Origin: Leptodontidium sp. MPI-SDFR-AT-0119
Lineage: Eukaryota; Ascomycota; Leotiomycetes; Helotiales; Leptodontidiaceae
DNA: 64,000 nt
NCBI GenBank assembly: GCA_020726505.1
Contig: JAHLEZ010000018.1
Span: 558,001-622,000, forward strand
Direction: 5' to 3'
Shown here: positions 34,764-46,627 of the stretch, piece by piece
Layout of the letters: each line of letters begins with the position of its first letter
Position numbering within the stretch: position 1 is the first letter of the stretch
The notes under the pieces: generated by a model
The model's input: the letters and a program-made list of their open reading frames with translations, nothing else
Told to the model about the DNA's origin: nothing
Database searches by the model: none
Made by a program: the position numbers and the translations under genes

Positions 34764-37685
34764 TCAAGCTAACTCGTCAACCTCTACTTGGTTCTTTGGG
34801 ACTATATCAAACTCCTTCATCATAATCTCAGAGATAGTTCTATGGCCACTCTGTTTCTTTACACACCACGCAGTTTGCTTAAAGCTAAGCCCCTTTCGGT
34901 AAGCATCCATAAAGCGTGAAGCTCTATTAATATATCTGCGTAGCGTATCAAGAGGACAAGAATTCAAAGCTTTTAAAGCTACTTCTTTAGCCTAAAGGTT
35001 TATTAGTTATTAAATTTTAAAATAAGTTAATAACTTACTTCTGGAAAAGTCTCTTTCCAAACCTGTCGATATAAGTTCTTACAAAACGCCCAATACATCT
35101 CAATCGGGTTTAGCTCGCAGTGAAACTTCGGTAAAAAGAGACACTTATGACCCCTAGACAAGAGTAGCTCTTCAAGAGCCGACTTTTGTTCAAAGAAGTC
35201 TTTGTGATTAGCTAAAATCCTCGCCAAGCAACAAGTAGCAACCTTTTTTGAAGGCCAAGAAAGAATATTAGTGCATTTGCTGTCTCCGGTGCACTTAGCC
35301 TTTAGTAGCTTTTTCCCTATAAGTTATTAATATATTACTTTAAATTTAAAGAATAATACTTACCTAAAGGTAAACAACCTCTCTCGGCAAGGATCTGTTT
35401 AAGTCCTTTTGGCGTTTCTTCCACAATAGTCTTCTTGACTCTCTTTTTATTAGGGTAGCCTTTAACTGGCACCTTAATAACCTTCTCAACCTTATAATTA
35501 AGCTCTTGAATAGTACCCTCTAACCCGCGAGCTCGCTTAGCTTCAGAAATATCAGGGGGAAAGTAGGTATCCTAAAAAGTAAGTTAATTAGTAAGTACTT
35601 CCTAAATAGGCAGGTATAACTGAAAAACTAACCTTTTGTGGTAAAGGAGCTCCACCCTCACCAAGATTCATATTAAAGGCGTTTAAAGCACCTTCCCCTT
35701 TGCTAGCGTGAGCACTTGATTGGTCGAAAACAAAGACAGCTACCTTATTAGGGTGCTTTTCTTCGAATATATCAATAGCTCTCTCTACTTGCTTTAAGAG
35801 AGCCTTTGTATTCCAATATTCAACGTCGCCCCCCGGATAAATGATTTCCCGAGCATCTTTTTGACTAATAGTAAGCCTCCCTTCAAGACTTATAAAGTCT
35901 GAAACGTGAATAAGGCCTCCTTTACTTTTAGAAGGCATTTTTTGTTGATCTTCGTGAAGCCAGATTCGCTTAGAATACTCTTTGCCGTGAAAGCAACTCT
36001 CGTCATGGTAGTAAATAACGTGCTCTTTCTCCCCCGGTGGTAGAGTTGGAGCAATTGGCTGAAGAACCTTATTCTCGTCTTCTTCGTAATTAGTAGTAAA
36101 CGATTGGTAGAGAGCTATTTTTGGTAGAAACTCATTTTGACGATACTCGATAACGTCGGCTCTCTCATGGCCATCAACATATACCCCTTTCTTTTCTTCG
36201 GTAGCGTAAAATCCAAGACGATTTAGCCACTTATAAGTAGCTGTTTTACCGAGAGCTTTCCAAGGTTTTATTGACTTTCCCCTAGTAGTTTTGCTTAATA
36301 AGGGCTTCTTGTTGTTGTTAGCCGAAGCTAATAATCGAGGCATGATTTGTATATTAAGAGCGTAGCGAAATCCTTTTGGTGTAACCGTAGCTAGCTTTTG
36401 AGCTAATAACCAAGTTCTACAAGCTTGAAAGACGTCTTCGTTGTCTAAATAAGATCGATTTTTTCGAGTTCCTCCACGTGTTTCAAGGGGTAGCGATCTA
36501 TGCGTTCGATAATAAAGAAATAGAGCTCTTATTTTGCGGGCAAGAGTTATTCCTTTACCGGTAGGGTGATTACTTTCGGCAACAAGGAGAGAGGCTTCGA
36601 TTCGACCTCTACGAGGACTCTTTTTTAAGAGATTTTGAATATATTGTTGAATAAGCGAATATTCGAACTGTACCCGAGGGAGAAGCTTAACCTTCTTGTT
36701 GTTGATTTGCTTCTTAATATCGGTAAGAACCTCTCGATAAGTCTTTAGCGTAGAAGTAATTTCGGTAAAGCCAAAGTTAATAGCATCTCCAATAAGCGAA
36801 TCCAATAAGAGCTCGTTGCGATCATCTGTAAATTCGATATCGTTGAAATCGTCTAACTCAATAGAGTTATCTTCGGCCCGAAGTTCTTCCTCTACTTGTT
36901 GATCGAACTCTTCGTCTTCTTCGTCGCTTAAATCGTCGATATCTTCAAAAGGATCGTCGTCGGGAGGCTCTATTATAAGAGGTTTTGGTTTAAAGAAACC
37001 AGTGAGAGGTTGTTGTAGGGTAGGCTGATTGTGTGCGGGAGTTTTAGACTTGTGGAGAGAATTTTGACGATTTAATTCTCGTTGAGCTGCTCTAGCTCTC
37101 TTTTGAGTGGCTGATCCCTTTTCTGAAAGAGGAGCTAATTTACTCTTATGAGGGCCTTTAGGAACTAATATATAAATTAGTTATTATATTTATTAAAAGA
37201 ATAAGAAGATACTAACCAAACGTTAATACGTTGAATACTTCTTTAGAAGGCAATACCACTTTGCCTTCTAAATCGATTATTGACTGACGAAAGTACTTAG
37301 AGATTTTAAACTCTTCAGTAACTTCCTTCTCAATATCTGATTCGTCAATTTCCTCCCTGTCTAGCCTATCCCGGCCTAGCTCTTTAAGATCTTGATCTAA
37401 AAACTCATTGGTACGAGTAATATCATCATCTTCTTCTTCTTCGCTCTCTGATTCGCTAATCACTTGAGCTCTCCTTTCCTCCTTAAACTCTGATTCGTCG
37501 ACTTGACTACTATTAAAAGCAGTAGGTGTAGTGGTAACAATAAGCTTTGTAGGGCGTAAAGGTAGAGGTAAAGAACCAGAGGCTTCAGGTGTTTGTTGAC
37601 GAGGACGCTTTGTGATTGGCCGAATAGGCGATCCAGGAGGTGATTTAGCAAGAGTAGCGCCTCTATTACGCTTCGAAGGAGCCAT
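34764..37685 (-). CDS. intact DDE transposase, 904 aa, five exons
   Basis: Start ATG 37685 (MAPSKRNRGATLAKSPPG). Exons 37685-37217, 37164-35633, 35571-35364, 35316-35039 and 34991-34764. All four introns (52, 61, 47 and 47 bp) begin GTTAGT or GTAAGT and end TAG, and the joined frame has no stop until TGA 34766-34764. The N-terminal about 270 residues are basic, then acidic and low-complexity. The core follows: YYHDES (Asp about 544), FVFDQSSAHA (Asp about 637) and FHCELNPIEMYW (Glu about 809), the expected DDE catalytic triad. A CX5C-type segment (KCTGDSKC) lies between the second and third residues. All Trp codons are intact. TA targets and the motif style suggest the broad IS630/Tc1-mariner group, but the D-E spacing of about 171 residues is much longer than in classical members. 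I cannot name the family. Confidence 0.85.
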
Positions 37686-38102
37686 AATAAGTGTTGTGAG
37701 AGTGGTGGTTGAAATAGCCGGTGTAGTAGTAGTAATATTAGGTAGAGTTGACGTTGAAAGTTAAAGATATTTCAGCTCGCTTAATTATGAAGCTAAGGAA
37801 CTTCAATAATAATATATTATTAAACCTCCACATTTTAAAGAACTATCTAATCCATCTTATACGTCTAATTGCTAGCTTTCTAACGGACCCACTTTTATCC
37901 AAATCGGGCTTAGTTTTATAAAGTTATATCGTCGCCAAGAAAAAGGGATCATTTTTTTTGAAATGTCGTTTTTTTATTTTATATTTGGATATAACTTTTT
38001 AATTATATAGTAAAATAAAAAAAGCTAAGAGGCTAAATGGCTTTAAATATATAAACGTAGTATCTTATAAGAAAATATCTCCACTTTTTTAAAGTTTAAA
38101 TT

Positions 38103-38129
38103 TTTGTCGGTTTTGAGGCGGTCCGACTG
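38103..38129 (-). repeat. transposon C right terminal inverted repeat
   Basis: Reverse complement of 33603-33629. Followed by TA. Confidence 0.9.
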
Positions 38130-38131
38130 TA

Positions 38132-39195
38132 CTCTCCGAATTAATAGTCTACTAAATCCTTCTAAGACCTTAACTCCTTAAGAGTATTTTTCTAATGAAC
38201 TTAAGATAACTTTGTTTTTAAAGTACTTAAACTAAAGTTTAATACTAAAATCTTCTTTACTTCCTTTAATTTAAAAAGGATTACTATAAATATTATATTA
38301 TATAACGTAGTAAGTTTTTTACTCCCTTAATCTTTAAATAAATAAAGAGTTATAAAAGAGGTATTAAAATACCCAGGGATTACTTAATTAAAGTTAATTA
38401 TTATCGCGTTTTATATTATTTTTATAAAGCTTATAGTTATAAAAATTAGTAAATTAATTCTAGCGATTCGATCACTTTTGTGTTAATTATATACTCCTTT
38501 TTATAATAGTTTACTTACTCGTAAAGAGACTCCGGCGATTCGCTTACTCTTACGTTAAGGTTATACTCCCTTTAACTTTAATTAGCGCTTTTTCTTAACT
38601 ATAGAGGCCTCTTTAATTTTAATTTACTTAATTAGTTTATTTTCACTTAATTTTATAAGAGAGGCTTTATTTACAGTAAGTATTATTAGCTTACTTATAT
38701 ACGCGGGGGCGTTATCTACTACTTAAGTAGGGGCTTCTTTTATTATAATAAGTAAAATATATACCGGAATTATTAATTATAAATAAGTACGATTCTTAAG
38801 TATAATAATTAAAGGTATACTCGCGCTCTCTTTAAGCGGAGATATACTTATACGTAATAGTTTATTCGCGGTCAAATCTATAAGAGGTATTTAAGAGACA
38901 CTAAAGCTCTAAACTAAAAGTAATATATTCTTTAAAGACTAAAGTCTAAGATTTCTTTGAGTTTATAATAAATTTACTTTCTTTATTACCCTTGAGTTTA
39001 GAAGACTAAGAATATTACCCGGCTCTTTAAGAGCTTTAGTTTCTATTAAGTTTATATTAAATAGTCTGATTTCCTCGAATATTAATTTAACGTCTTAAAT
39101 CTCGTCTTCTTTAATAGCTTCTATTACGTCTTTAGCTTTAAAAACGAGCTAACCGGTTTGTTTTTCGTGCTTAGTTAAGTTAAAGAAGACGTTCT
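38132..39195 (-). mobile_element. Copia G, downstream part
   Basis: The minus-strand reading frame continues from 46628 across the Copia A insertion: FFNLTKHEKQTG, LVFKAKDVIEAIKEDEI, then RKSKRIAGVS and HKSDRIARI, the basic linker typical between Copia integrase and reverse transcriptase. Stops occur throughout. It is cut at 38131 by the right end of transposon C, so reverse transcriptase and RNase H of G are absent. The last five bases are the GTTCT duplication of Copia A. Confidence 0.65.
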
Positions 39196-39463
39196 TGTCG
39201 GTGCAGTACCGGTTCATGTACCACGCCGCATATGTGAATATATTCTAATGCGAGTATAGCGATAAAGTAATAAATATATAGTTCAAAATCTATATATATT
39301 CTAAGAGAGTATGAGGAGAGCTAGACTATATATACTACGAAACTCTTACGAAACCCCACCGAATATCTTCTAAACCTAGTTCGGCTAAGTTCTAACCTCT
39401 AATCTTAGCCGCACCCCCTTTTCTAGACTAAGGTATACTTATATAAGGACTTATAAACTAATA
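39196..39463 (-). repeat. Copia A 3' LTR
   Basis: 268 bp, begins TGTCGGTGCAGTACCGG. Compared with the 5' LTR at 46362, all nine differences in the first 26 positions are C-to-T or G-to-A. Confidence 0.9.
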
Positions 39464-41091
39464 CCGGCAAAACTTCTTTTAGAAAAACTATTTCTAATAC
39501 ACGTAAAAGCAAATAATAAGTAATATATAAGAAATAATAAATAAAAATAATAAAGTAACTAATAACGTTTAATTCCGGCCTAATAGTGTCTCGAAAGTGC
39601 CCCGAAAGAGGTCCGAATATAACGAGGCGTAGTAGCGAGGTTAAACGAGAACTAATAATAATAAGAACCCTTAATATTATATAACGTAATAAATATATAT
39701 ATATCGCCTTTCTTTATAAGTTTGAAGTCTCTTTAATAAACATATATATAACTATTATATATATATTACTTCTCGATCTCCTAAATTCGCTTAATATAAC
39801 TTAAAAACTGACATTTTTAAGAAGACTATATTAAATTAAATAAATAACTTAAAAGTAAATATACTCTTTAGAGATAATTTAATAAGGAAACAGTATATTA
39901 ATTAAAAATAATACTTATACTAATACTTATAAAAGCGCTCGACCTCGTATATTATAAATACTACATTTAATACGTTTGTCTTCTCGTAAAGAACTTATCT
40001 TACGTATACGCCTTTAATAATCCTAAGAGTAAGAAATATATATATTACGTAAAGAAAAAGTCCTAGTATAACTTAATAAGTATTCTTATTTCTTTTCTTT
40101 ATTCTAAATTATATCCGAATCGCCGCCGAAAGTGCTCCGAATATACAGTTACTAATATATAATAGATCCCGTGATTTATCGCCGAAGAATACCTTTGTTT
40201 AAATATTACCCTCGAGGTAAAAAATAAAAAAGCTATTATTACTACCGCTGAATTTATTAATTTAATATTATTAGTCGCCGCTATTAATATATTAAAGACT
40301 ACTAAAGAGTTATCGCTAATGTTATTAAAGGAAACGCGCGTTATATACCGGGAAATCGCTAGCTTAACTAACTCGCAAGTATTAAATTAACCCCCTTATC
40401 CCTTTTTAATACTAAGGCTTTTAAGTATTAACGCTTTATTATAAGAGACAGTACTAGTCTTAAACCGGCTTCTTACTGTCGTCTCCTTTACCGCTACTAA
40501 GCGTAATAGGGAGGACGGCGGTAAGGACGATGCTCTTACTAAGCGTCTCCGCTAAAGTCGCCGCTATAGCGTAAAGAAAAAAGACAAGGAACTTCTTTTA
40601 AATATTTATAAGTAAGGGATTTAGCTTTATTTTAAATTAATTTCGTAGTAAGTTCTTTATAACGGCACTTTTTTTATATTATTATATAAGAGTAACCCCT
40701 TATAATAAAATTAGTAGTTTGTTCTTATTAAAGTATTGTCGTAAGGCCGCTTATTAATACTTTAAATTAAAAGGTATTTAAAACTAAATCGAGTGTGTTT
40801 TTGACTTTATAAGTTAATTAAATATAAAAATAATTACAAGTAATAAATTAATAAATAAGAGTTATAAGAAAATATATAAAAAAAAATTAATGAGTATAAG
40901 AAACCCCTTTATTATTAATCTAAATCGACTCCGGTTAACTATTAAATTTAACCCTTTATTTTAATAATAAGAATATTAATATTAATAAAATCCTAAAAAG
41001 CCTTATTTAGAGTACTTTTCGTTATAGTGTTAATAAGATTATTAGCGCTATTAATCTATTAAACCTCCGTTAACTCTTTACGCTCGTATAA

Positions 41092-41379
41092 TTAATAAAT
41101 AGCTATAATATCGATTATTAAGCGCTTCTTTTTAGTCGTACTAAGCTTAATAATACACTTATAAAGGGACAAAGAATTCGTATAAATAATAATAAAAAGA
41201 CGTGAGATGTTAAGCTTGTTAATTACTATATTAATAGTAGTACTAAGAGAAATTAATATATTAATGTTAACTACTATAGTATATAGCTTTAATACGAGTA
41301 TTACACGAGTTACTCTCTTGTATTTTATTAAGCTAATATACACAATATTACCGGTTAAGGTAAATTGCGTATCCCCCAC
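41092..41379 (-). pseudogene. Copia A RNase H fragment
   Basis: A 95-codon surviving frame with IIYTNSLSLYKCIIKLSTTKKKRLIIDIIAI. It matches the Copia RNase H block; the catalytic-type Asp in TDS has become Asn, as a G-to-A change would do. Part of the dead polyprotein, not a separate gene. Confidence 0.75.
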
Positions 41380-42888
41380 CGTTTCAGCACTAATTACTAA
41401 TATAAAGGTCTTAACGTTATCTTCCGTCAGATCTTAGTATTACACTACGACTAAGAGATCAAATATTACTTCTAACTAATAAATAATAATAAGGTAAGCC
41501 GTATAAGCTCGTTATTCTTTATAGGCCTTCTTATAAGTCTCTTTCCTTACGTTAATTAACTTTAGCCTTAGTCCTTAACCCTTTTAAGACATATAAAAGC
41601 TATTCCCGTTTATAATAATAATACACTTATTAAACGTAATAGTTTTAATAAAAAGTAGTACTTATATTAACTTCGTTAGAAAACCGGCCTTAATAATTTT
41701 ATTTTACTCTTTTACTAAGAAGTCCTTATTTCCCAAAATCAAGGTATCGTTTGTTTATATTCCTATAATTCTAAAGTCATAGCTTTCCTTAGTATTAATT
41801 AGTAAGTATAAGTCGTACGTTAATGTTTTTATTTATAAATTCTTTATATAATATTTATAATATATATTAAACTAATAGTTTTTAAACCCAGGTATATTAT
41901 ATAATAATAATATTACTATAAATATCGTACTAAGAGGGAAATTTCCTGCGATCTCTTCTGGTGGCTATATAAATATATCTCGGAGAAGCCTTATCTTTAC
42001 TTAAACGTAAGCTTAGGTAATGTCCCTAATAACTAAATAAGATTCGAATTAGTTTTAGAGGCGATTTAAGTACTTAACGGCAGCGGCTAAGAAAATAAGT
42101 AATTGCTAACTAAACTATTAAATTATTAAAAACTAAATTAATATTTTTTTCTTTCCTTTATTATTAAAGTATTAAATTACTAGTCTTAACTTCTTATATA
42201 AAGTTAATATTTCCTTGCCTTTAACTTTGTCTATTATTCTTAACTTAAAGATATAGTAGCCTCTTATTTTAAGGTCGTCCTTATAAATAAGTATAAAAAC
42301 ACTTCTTTTAATAAGTACTTTGTATTCTATTCTTTAGGATTATTAAAATAATAATCTAAGCGCTATAATTTTTCCTTTAACGCGAAGTTTAATAAATAGC
42401 TCTTAATCCCTTATTTCCTTTTTAATTAAAAATACTTTAGTATTATAATCGTTATTAATAGTTAGTAAATCTAAGATATATTTTGTAAATAAAATTTAAA
42501 TAGTGATTTAAGGTAAATTTAGTGTTATTTTAGTAATGTTTTTAATTAATGATTTTAAATATTACTTATAAATATCCTTTAATAAGTTTTCTTTTTATTA
42601 TTTAACGCTAAAAGTATTTATCTTAAAGAAACGAATTATAATTAATTAGAACGTATATATTCTCTTATTTCTTATATTAATCCTATATAATTCTTCCTTA
42701 ATACTTAAGAAATCGTAAGGTCTTGTCTATCTTTTACCCTCTTAATACACTAAAACTTAATTATTAAAATAGAAATCGTAAATATAAGTAGTTCTAGGGC
42801 CGTTTCGTGTAACTAACGTATTATTAACTTTACGCGTAATATAGATTTTCTATACTTCCTTTATAACTTTCTTAATCGTAGCCGCACA

Positions 42889-43095
42889 TTACTTAACAAA
42901 CGGATTTAAGGGGTCTAACTCTGTTATTTTAAGGTATACGCTAAAGACAAGTAATATAGGGATAAGCCTATTAAGTCTAATTATATTATTTATTACTTTT
43001 ACTACTATTTGTAATCGATCTTCGTCGCTTAACTTAAAGTACTCTTTTATAACAATTTTATAGGCACAGCGTAATAGGCAGTAATATCGCTTCAC
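42889..43095 (-). pseudogene. Copia A integrase fragment
   Basis: A 68-codon surviving frame (LRCAYKIVIKEYFKLSDEDRLQ, then VVKVINNIIRLNRLIPILLVF) from the C-terminal side of the integrase core. The same block is found in B2 near 10080-10330. Confidence 0.7.
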
Positions 43096-46000
43096 TTTAC
43101 TAATTAAATAGTGTGCCTTAATAAGTATTAACTTAGGGGTATTACTTATAAATCTAAGTGTACTTTAAAACTCCTTAGAATTAAAATTAGTACTATAATT
43201 GTACACGACGAAATTTAAAAGTTTAAGGTATATATTAATTTATATTAACTTAAATGTATTAAAGGTGGCCTAAGCTGTAGCCGAACTGGGGGCCTTTCAA
43301 AGTAGTTTCGCTGTACTAAAACCTATTACTTTATTTATTATATAGAGGGTATATTATTTTTTAAACATCGCGATATTAACGTAGACTATATAATTAAAGT
43401 CGACGTCGTCTTATATTTTAAAGCGGAACTTATATAAAATATTTATATATTTTTAGTAATATTTATATATTTCCTTAACCCTTAATATAACTTCTGAGTT
43501 ATACTTATAGCTAGCTTAATTTAGTAGGTACTAAAGACGTTTTACTAAAGGGTGTCCGAAACGCCTATAAAGCCGACGTATTTCTAGTTCGATCAGGTAG
43601 TATGTATTTATTATTTCGGTAAAAGTATTTAGTAATTAACGATATTAATTTAAAAGTAGTTATAAATGCCTATACTTTCGTATAATTAAGTGCTTTTTGT
43701 CGCCTTAAATTAAGATATTACGCAGGTTATTATATTACGCGTTAAGCGTATTTAATTACTATAAGTAAACTAAAAACAGGATATTTGTATTCACGATTTA
43801 GAAGTCTATTTCTTTAGCCGGAGTATTAATTGTGGCTACTCTTAGGGACGGTCGCGAACCGGCACTAAATATGATTTAACTTTAACCCGCCTAGCTAATA
43901 TTAAACTTAATATCTTAAATTCGCTATAAAGCTCGTAGTTAGTTAATCTTTCCCGTGTTTTTATTAAATGCCCCTATATTAATTAATAAACCTTAAAAGA
44001 ATCTATTTATTTATTACGTTGTGTACGCCTTATTAAGAGTAAGTCTCTTAATCTTATTTTCTAAGATATAAGTAACCTTCCTTTTCTTAAGTTGCCTTAT
44101 AATTTCCCGTGTATTATATTATGCCTTACTTACTATAAATATAATCGTGAAGTTTATATTATTATCACTATTGTCGTCGTTAAAACTCTCTAAAGAATCG
44201 TTAATATCCGTTAAAGTGTTTAAATCTACATCTTAATAACCTCTTAAATAGTATTTAAATATAATCCAGTTCTAATCCGAATTAAGGTCGATTCCCTTAA
44301 TATAAGTTAAGTAACTCTTAAAAGTCTTATTCGTGGCTTTTACTTCTTTAACCTTACGCGCCGCGAAGTATCTTGCCTTAAACGCTACTTACTCTTCGTT
44401 TAAGTAGTAATTACTATAGTAATTTATCTTCTTATAAATAATATAACTTATATAACTTAATATAAGTTAGAATTTGTCTCTACATTTGTTTTTATTTAAA
44501 AATTTCATCTTACGATTAGAGTAATAAGCCGCCTTATCTACGATATAAGATCGGTGGCGATTTATATATAATCTAGAGTACTTACTTACTCTTGATCTCG
44601 AGTTATAAGTTACCTTAACGCCAACGGCGGAGCGAAGACTATTTATTAACGTAAAGAAGGTAAGGGGTGCCTAAAATAAGGCTATCTTAAAAAGGGGGTT
44701 CCTTATTACTCCCTATACGAGCTTATTATAGAGTGTCTTATTATTCTATATATTGTCGTCTTTTAGGCCAAGCTAAATACTTTATAATTCCTCGGCGAAG
44801 TTCTCTAATTAAGTTAATACCAGCTTTTTCTTTTAGTAAGGCTTCTTTTAAAATAACGAGAAAATTAAACTAAACCACCGGCTAAAGAACTTATTAGCTT
44901 TCTCCTTTATCTTAAAGTGTTCGCGAGTCGTTTTAATAAGCTTATTAAATAAGTACTTCTTATTTTAGAGGTACTAGTAGTAATATGAACTAGTTCCGTT
45001 TCGTAATATTAACGGAAAGGCTTAGTTTTAGACCTTAGTCTTAACTAATACTCTTTAATATAAGTCGGCGAAGATATAAAGCTTCTTATTTAAGTGGTTT
45101 TTGTTTCTACTATATTAGAGCTCTTTAATATATATCTTAGTAAGGTTTACTAACGATTTTACTTAGTCTAAAGTTAATAAATTTATAATATACTATAATA
45201 GCCGAATCGGCTTCGTATATAGTTCGCTAGTCCTAAGAACCTTAAATAATAATAATAACCTGTCCCGTAAGTATATTACTAGCGTTAATGTGAGATTCGG
45301 TAACGCGTAGTTATTTAATTTCCACGAGTAAAGATTACTTAAGAGATCCCTTTTAAGAGTAAATAAGAACTTCTTCTTTAAGACTATAAGTAAGGGGATT
45401 ATATTATATAAATCCTCGACTTTATCTCCTTTAGTAAGGGAAATCTTAAGTAATCTTAATAACTAAATCGTTTTTATAAGCTTTACTCTTAACCCTTTCG
45501 AAGAAGTATCTTTCTCCACGAAATAAATACTACCTTTAGTTAGTAATATAAAGACATCGGGATTTGATTTTATTAAAGTATTATTAAGATTAGTAGTAAT
45601 AATTAAGAGAATGATTTCCGGATGTAATTTAATATTAATTTAGGGTAATTCTAAATTTATATCTCTATTTAATCCTCTAACTATAGATTTTCCTTAGCTT
45701 ATATTGTTTTTATTAGAGCATTTGCCGTCTTTGTTCCCTTAGTACGTCGTACGAATACGCTAAAGGCTCGTAAGTCGTCCTTAAGACACGTACGTTCTAC
45801 TATTTTAATTAACTTAAACTCATTTGCCGTCTAACCTTTAAAGTACTTCTAAAAGTCTTAAAAAAGGAACTCTCCCTTAAGGTATCTATTATAAAAGTCC
45901 TCCCTAAACTTTTATAAATATATTATTACGTCTACTAGGAAATCTAAATTAAGATTTACTCTTTCCCTAAGTATAATTATAATATTAATGATTTTTAGAA

Positions 46001-46361
46001 TTAATTCTAGCTTCGGGGTATAATCTAAAGTATTCGCTATTATATTAGATACGATTTGTAAGTGATCTAATAAGTTCCTAAATAGGTTTCTCGAAAGTCT
46101 AAAGTTCTAAATTTAAGAATATTAACTTAATAATCTTCGTAAAGTAACTATCGTATTATAATAACTTTTTTCTAACGTGTAATAATCTTAATTAAGTCTC
46201 AAAAGAAAAGTTGCCTTCCCTTTATGATTTAGAAAAGGTAAAATACCCTTTAAGGAAAATATAATTAAGTACTCCTCAAATTAAAGCTTAGAATTCGCTT
46301 TATAGCCTGAGACCTTTTCTGCTTATAGTAAGGTTAACGATACAAGCTTACTACTAATTAA

Positions 46362-46627
46362 TATTAATACAATACTAGTTTATGTACTACGCCGTATATA
46401 TAAATATATTTTAATACGAGTATAGCGATAAAGTAATAAATATATAATTCAAAATCTATATATATTCTAAGAGAGTATAAGGAGAGCTAAATTATATATT
46501 ACGAAACCCCTGCGAAACCCTACTGAATATCCTCCGAACCTAGTCCGGCTAGGTTCTAGCCCCTGATCTTGGCCGCACCCCCTTTTCCAGACTAAGGTAT
46601 GCTCATGTAAGGACCTGTGGACCAACA
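46362..46627 (-). repeat. Copia A 5' LTR
   Basis: 266 bp, begins TATTAATACAATACTAG (mutated TGTCGGTGC) and ends GGACCAACA, followed by GTTCT. Confidence 0.9.

Larger units (their letters stand above)
33603..38129 (-). mobile_element. DDE DNA transposon copy C, transposase intact
   Basis: 4527 bp with terminal inverted repeats starting CAGTCGGACCGCCTCAAAAC at 33603 and, inverted, ending at 38129, matching for 27 bp. TA lies directly outside both ends (33601-33602 and 38130-38131). It holds two convergent coding units: the transposase (34764-37685, minus) and a shorter ORF (34167-34697, plus). Same family as copy D. Unlike every other element here its main gene is unbroken. The sequences outside the two ends belong to different retroelements. 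Confidence 0.9.
39196..46627 (-). mobile_element. complete Copia element A, RIP-degraded
   Basis: 7432 bp bounded by LTRs 39196-39463 and 46362-46627 and by GTTCT at 39191-39195 and 46628-46632. Minus-strand order from high to low coordinate: gag (about 46300-44600), integrase (about 43500-42880, including AYKIVIKEYFKLSDEDRLQ), reverse transcriptase (about 42070-41880) and RNase H (41379-41092). Same family as B and F. It lies within the integrase-to-RT linker of Copia G and is therefore younger than G. Confidence 0.9.

Noticed and set aside
41207..41437. 76-codon plus frame
   Set aside because: Antisense shadow of the Copia A RNase H sequence.
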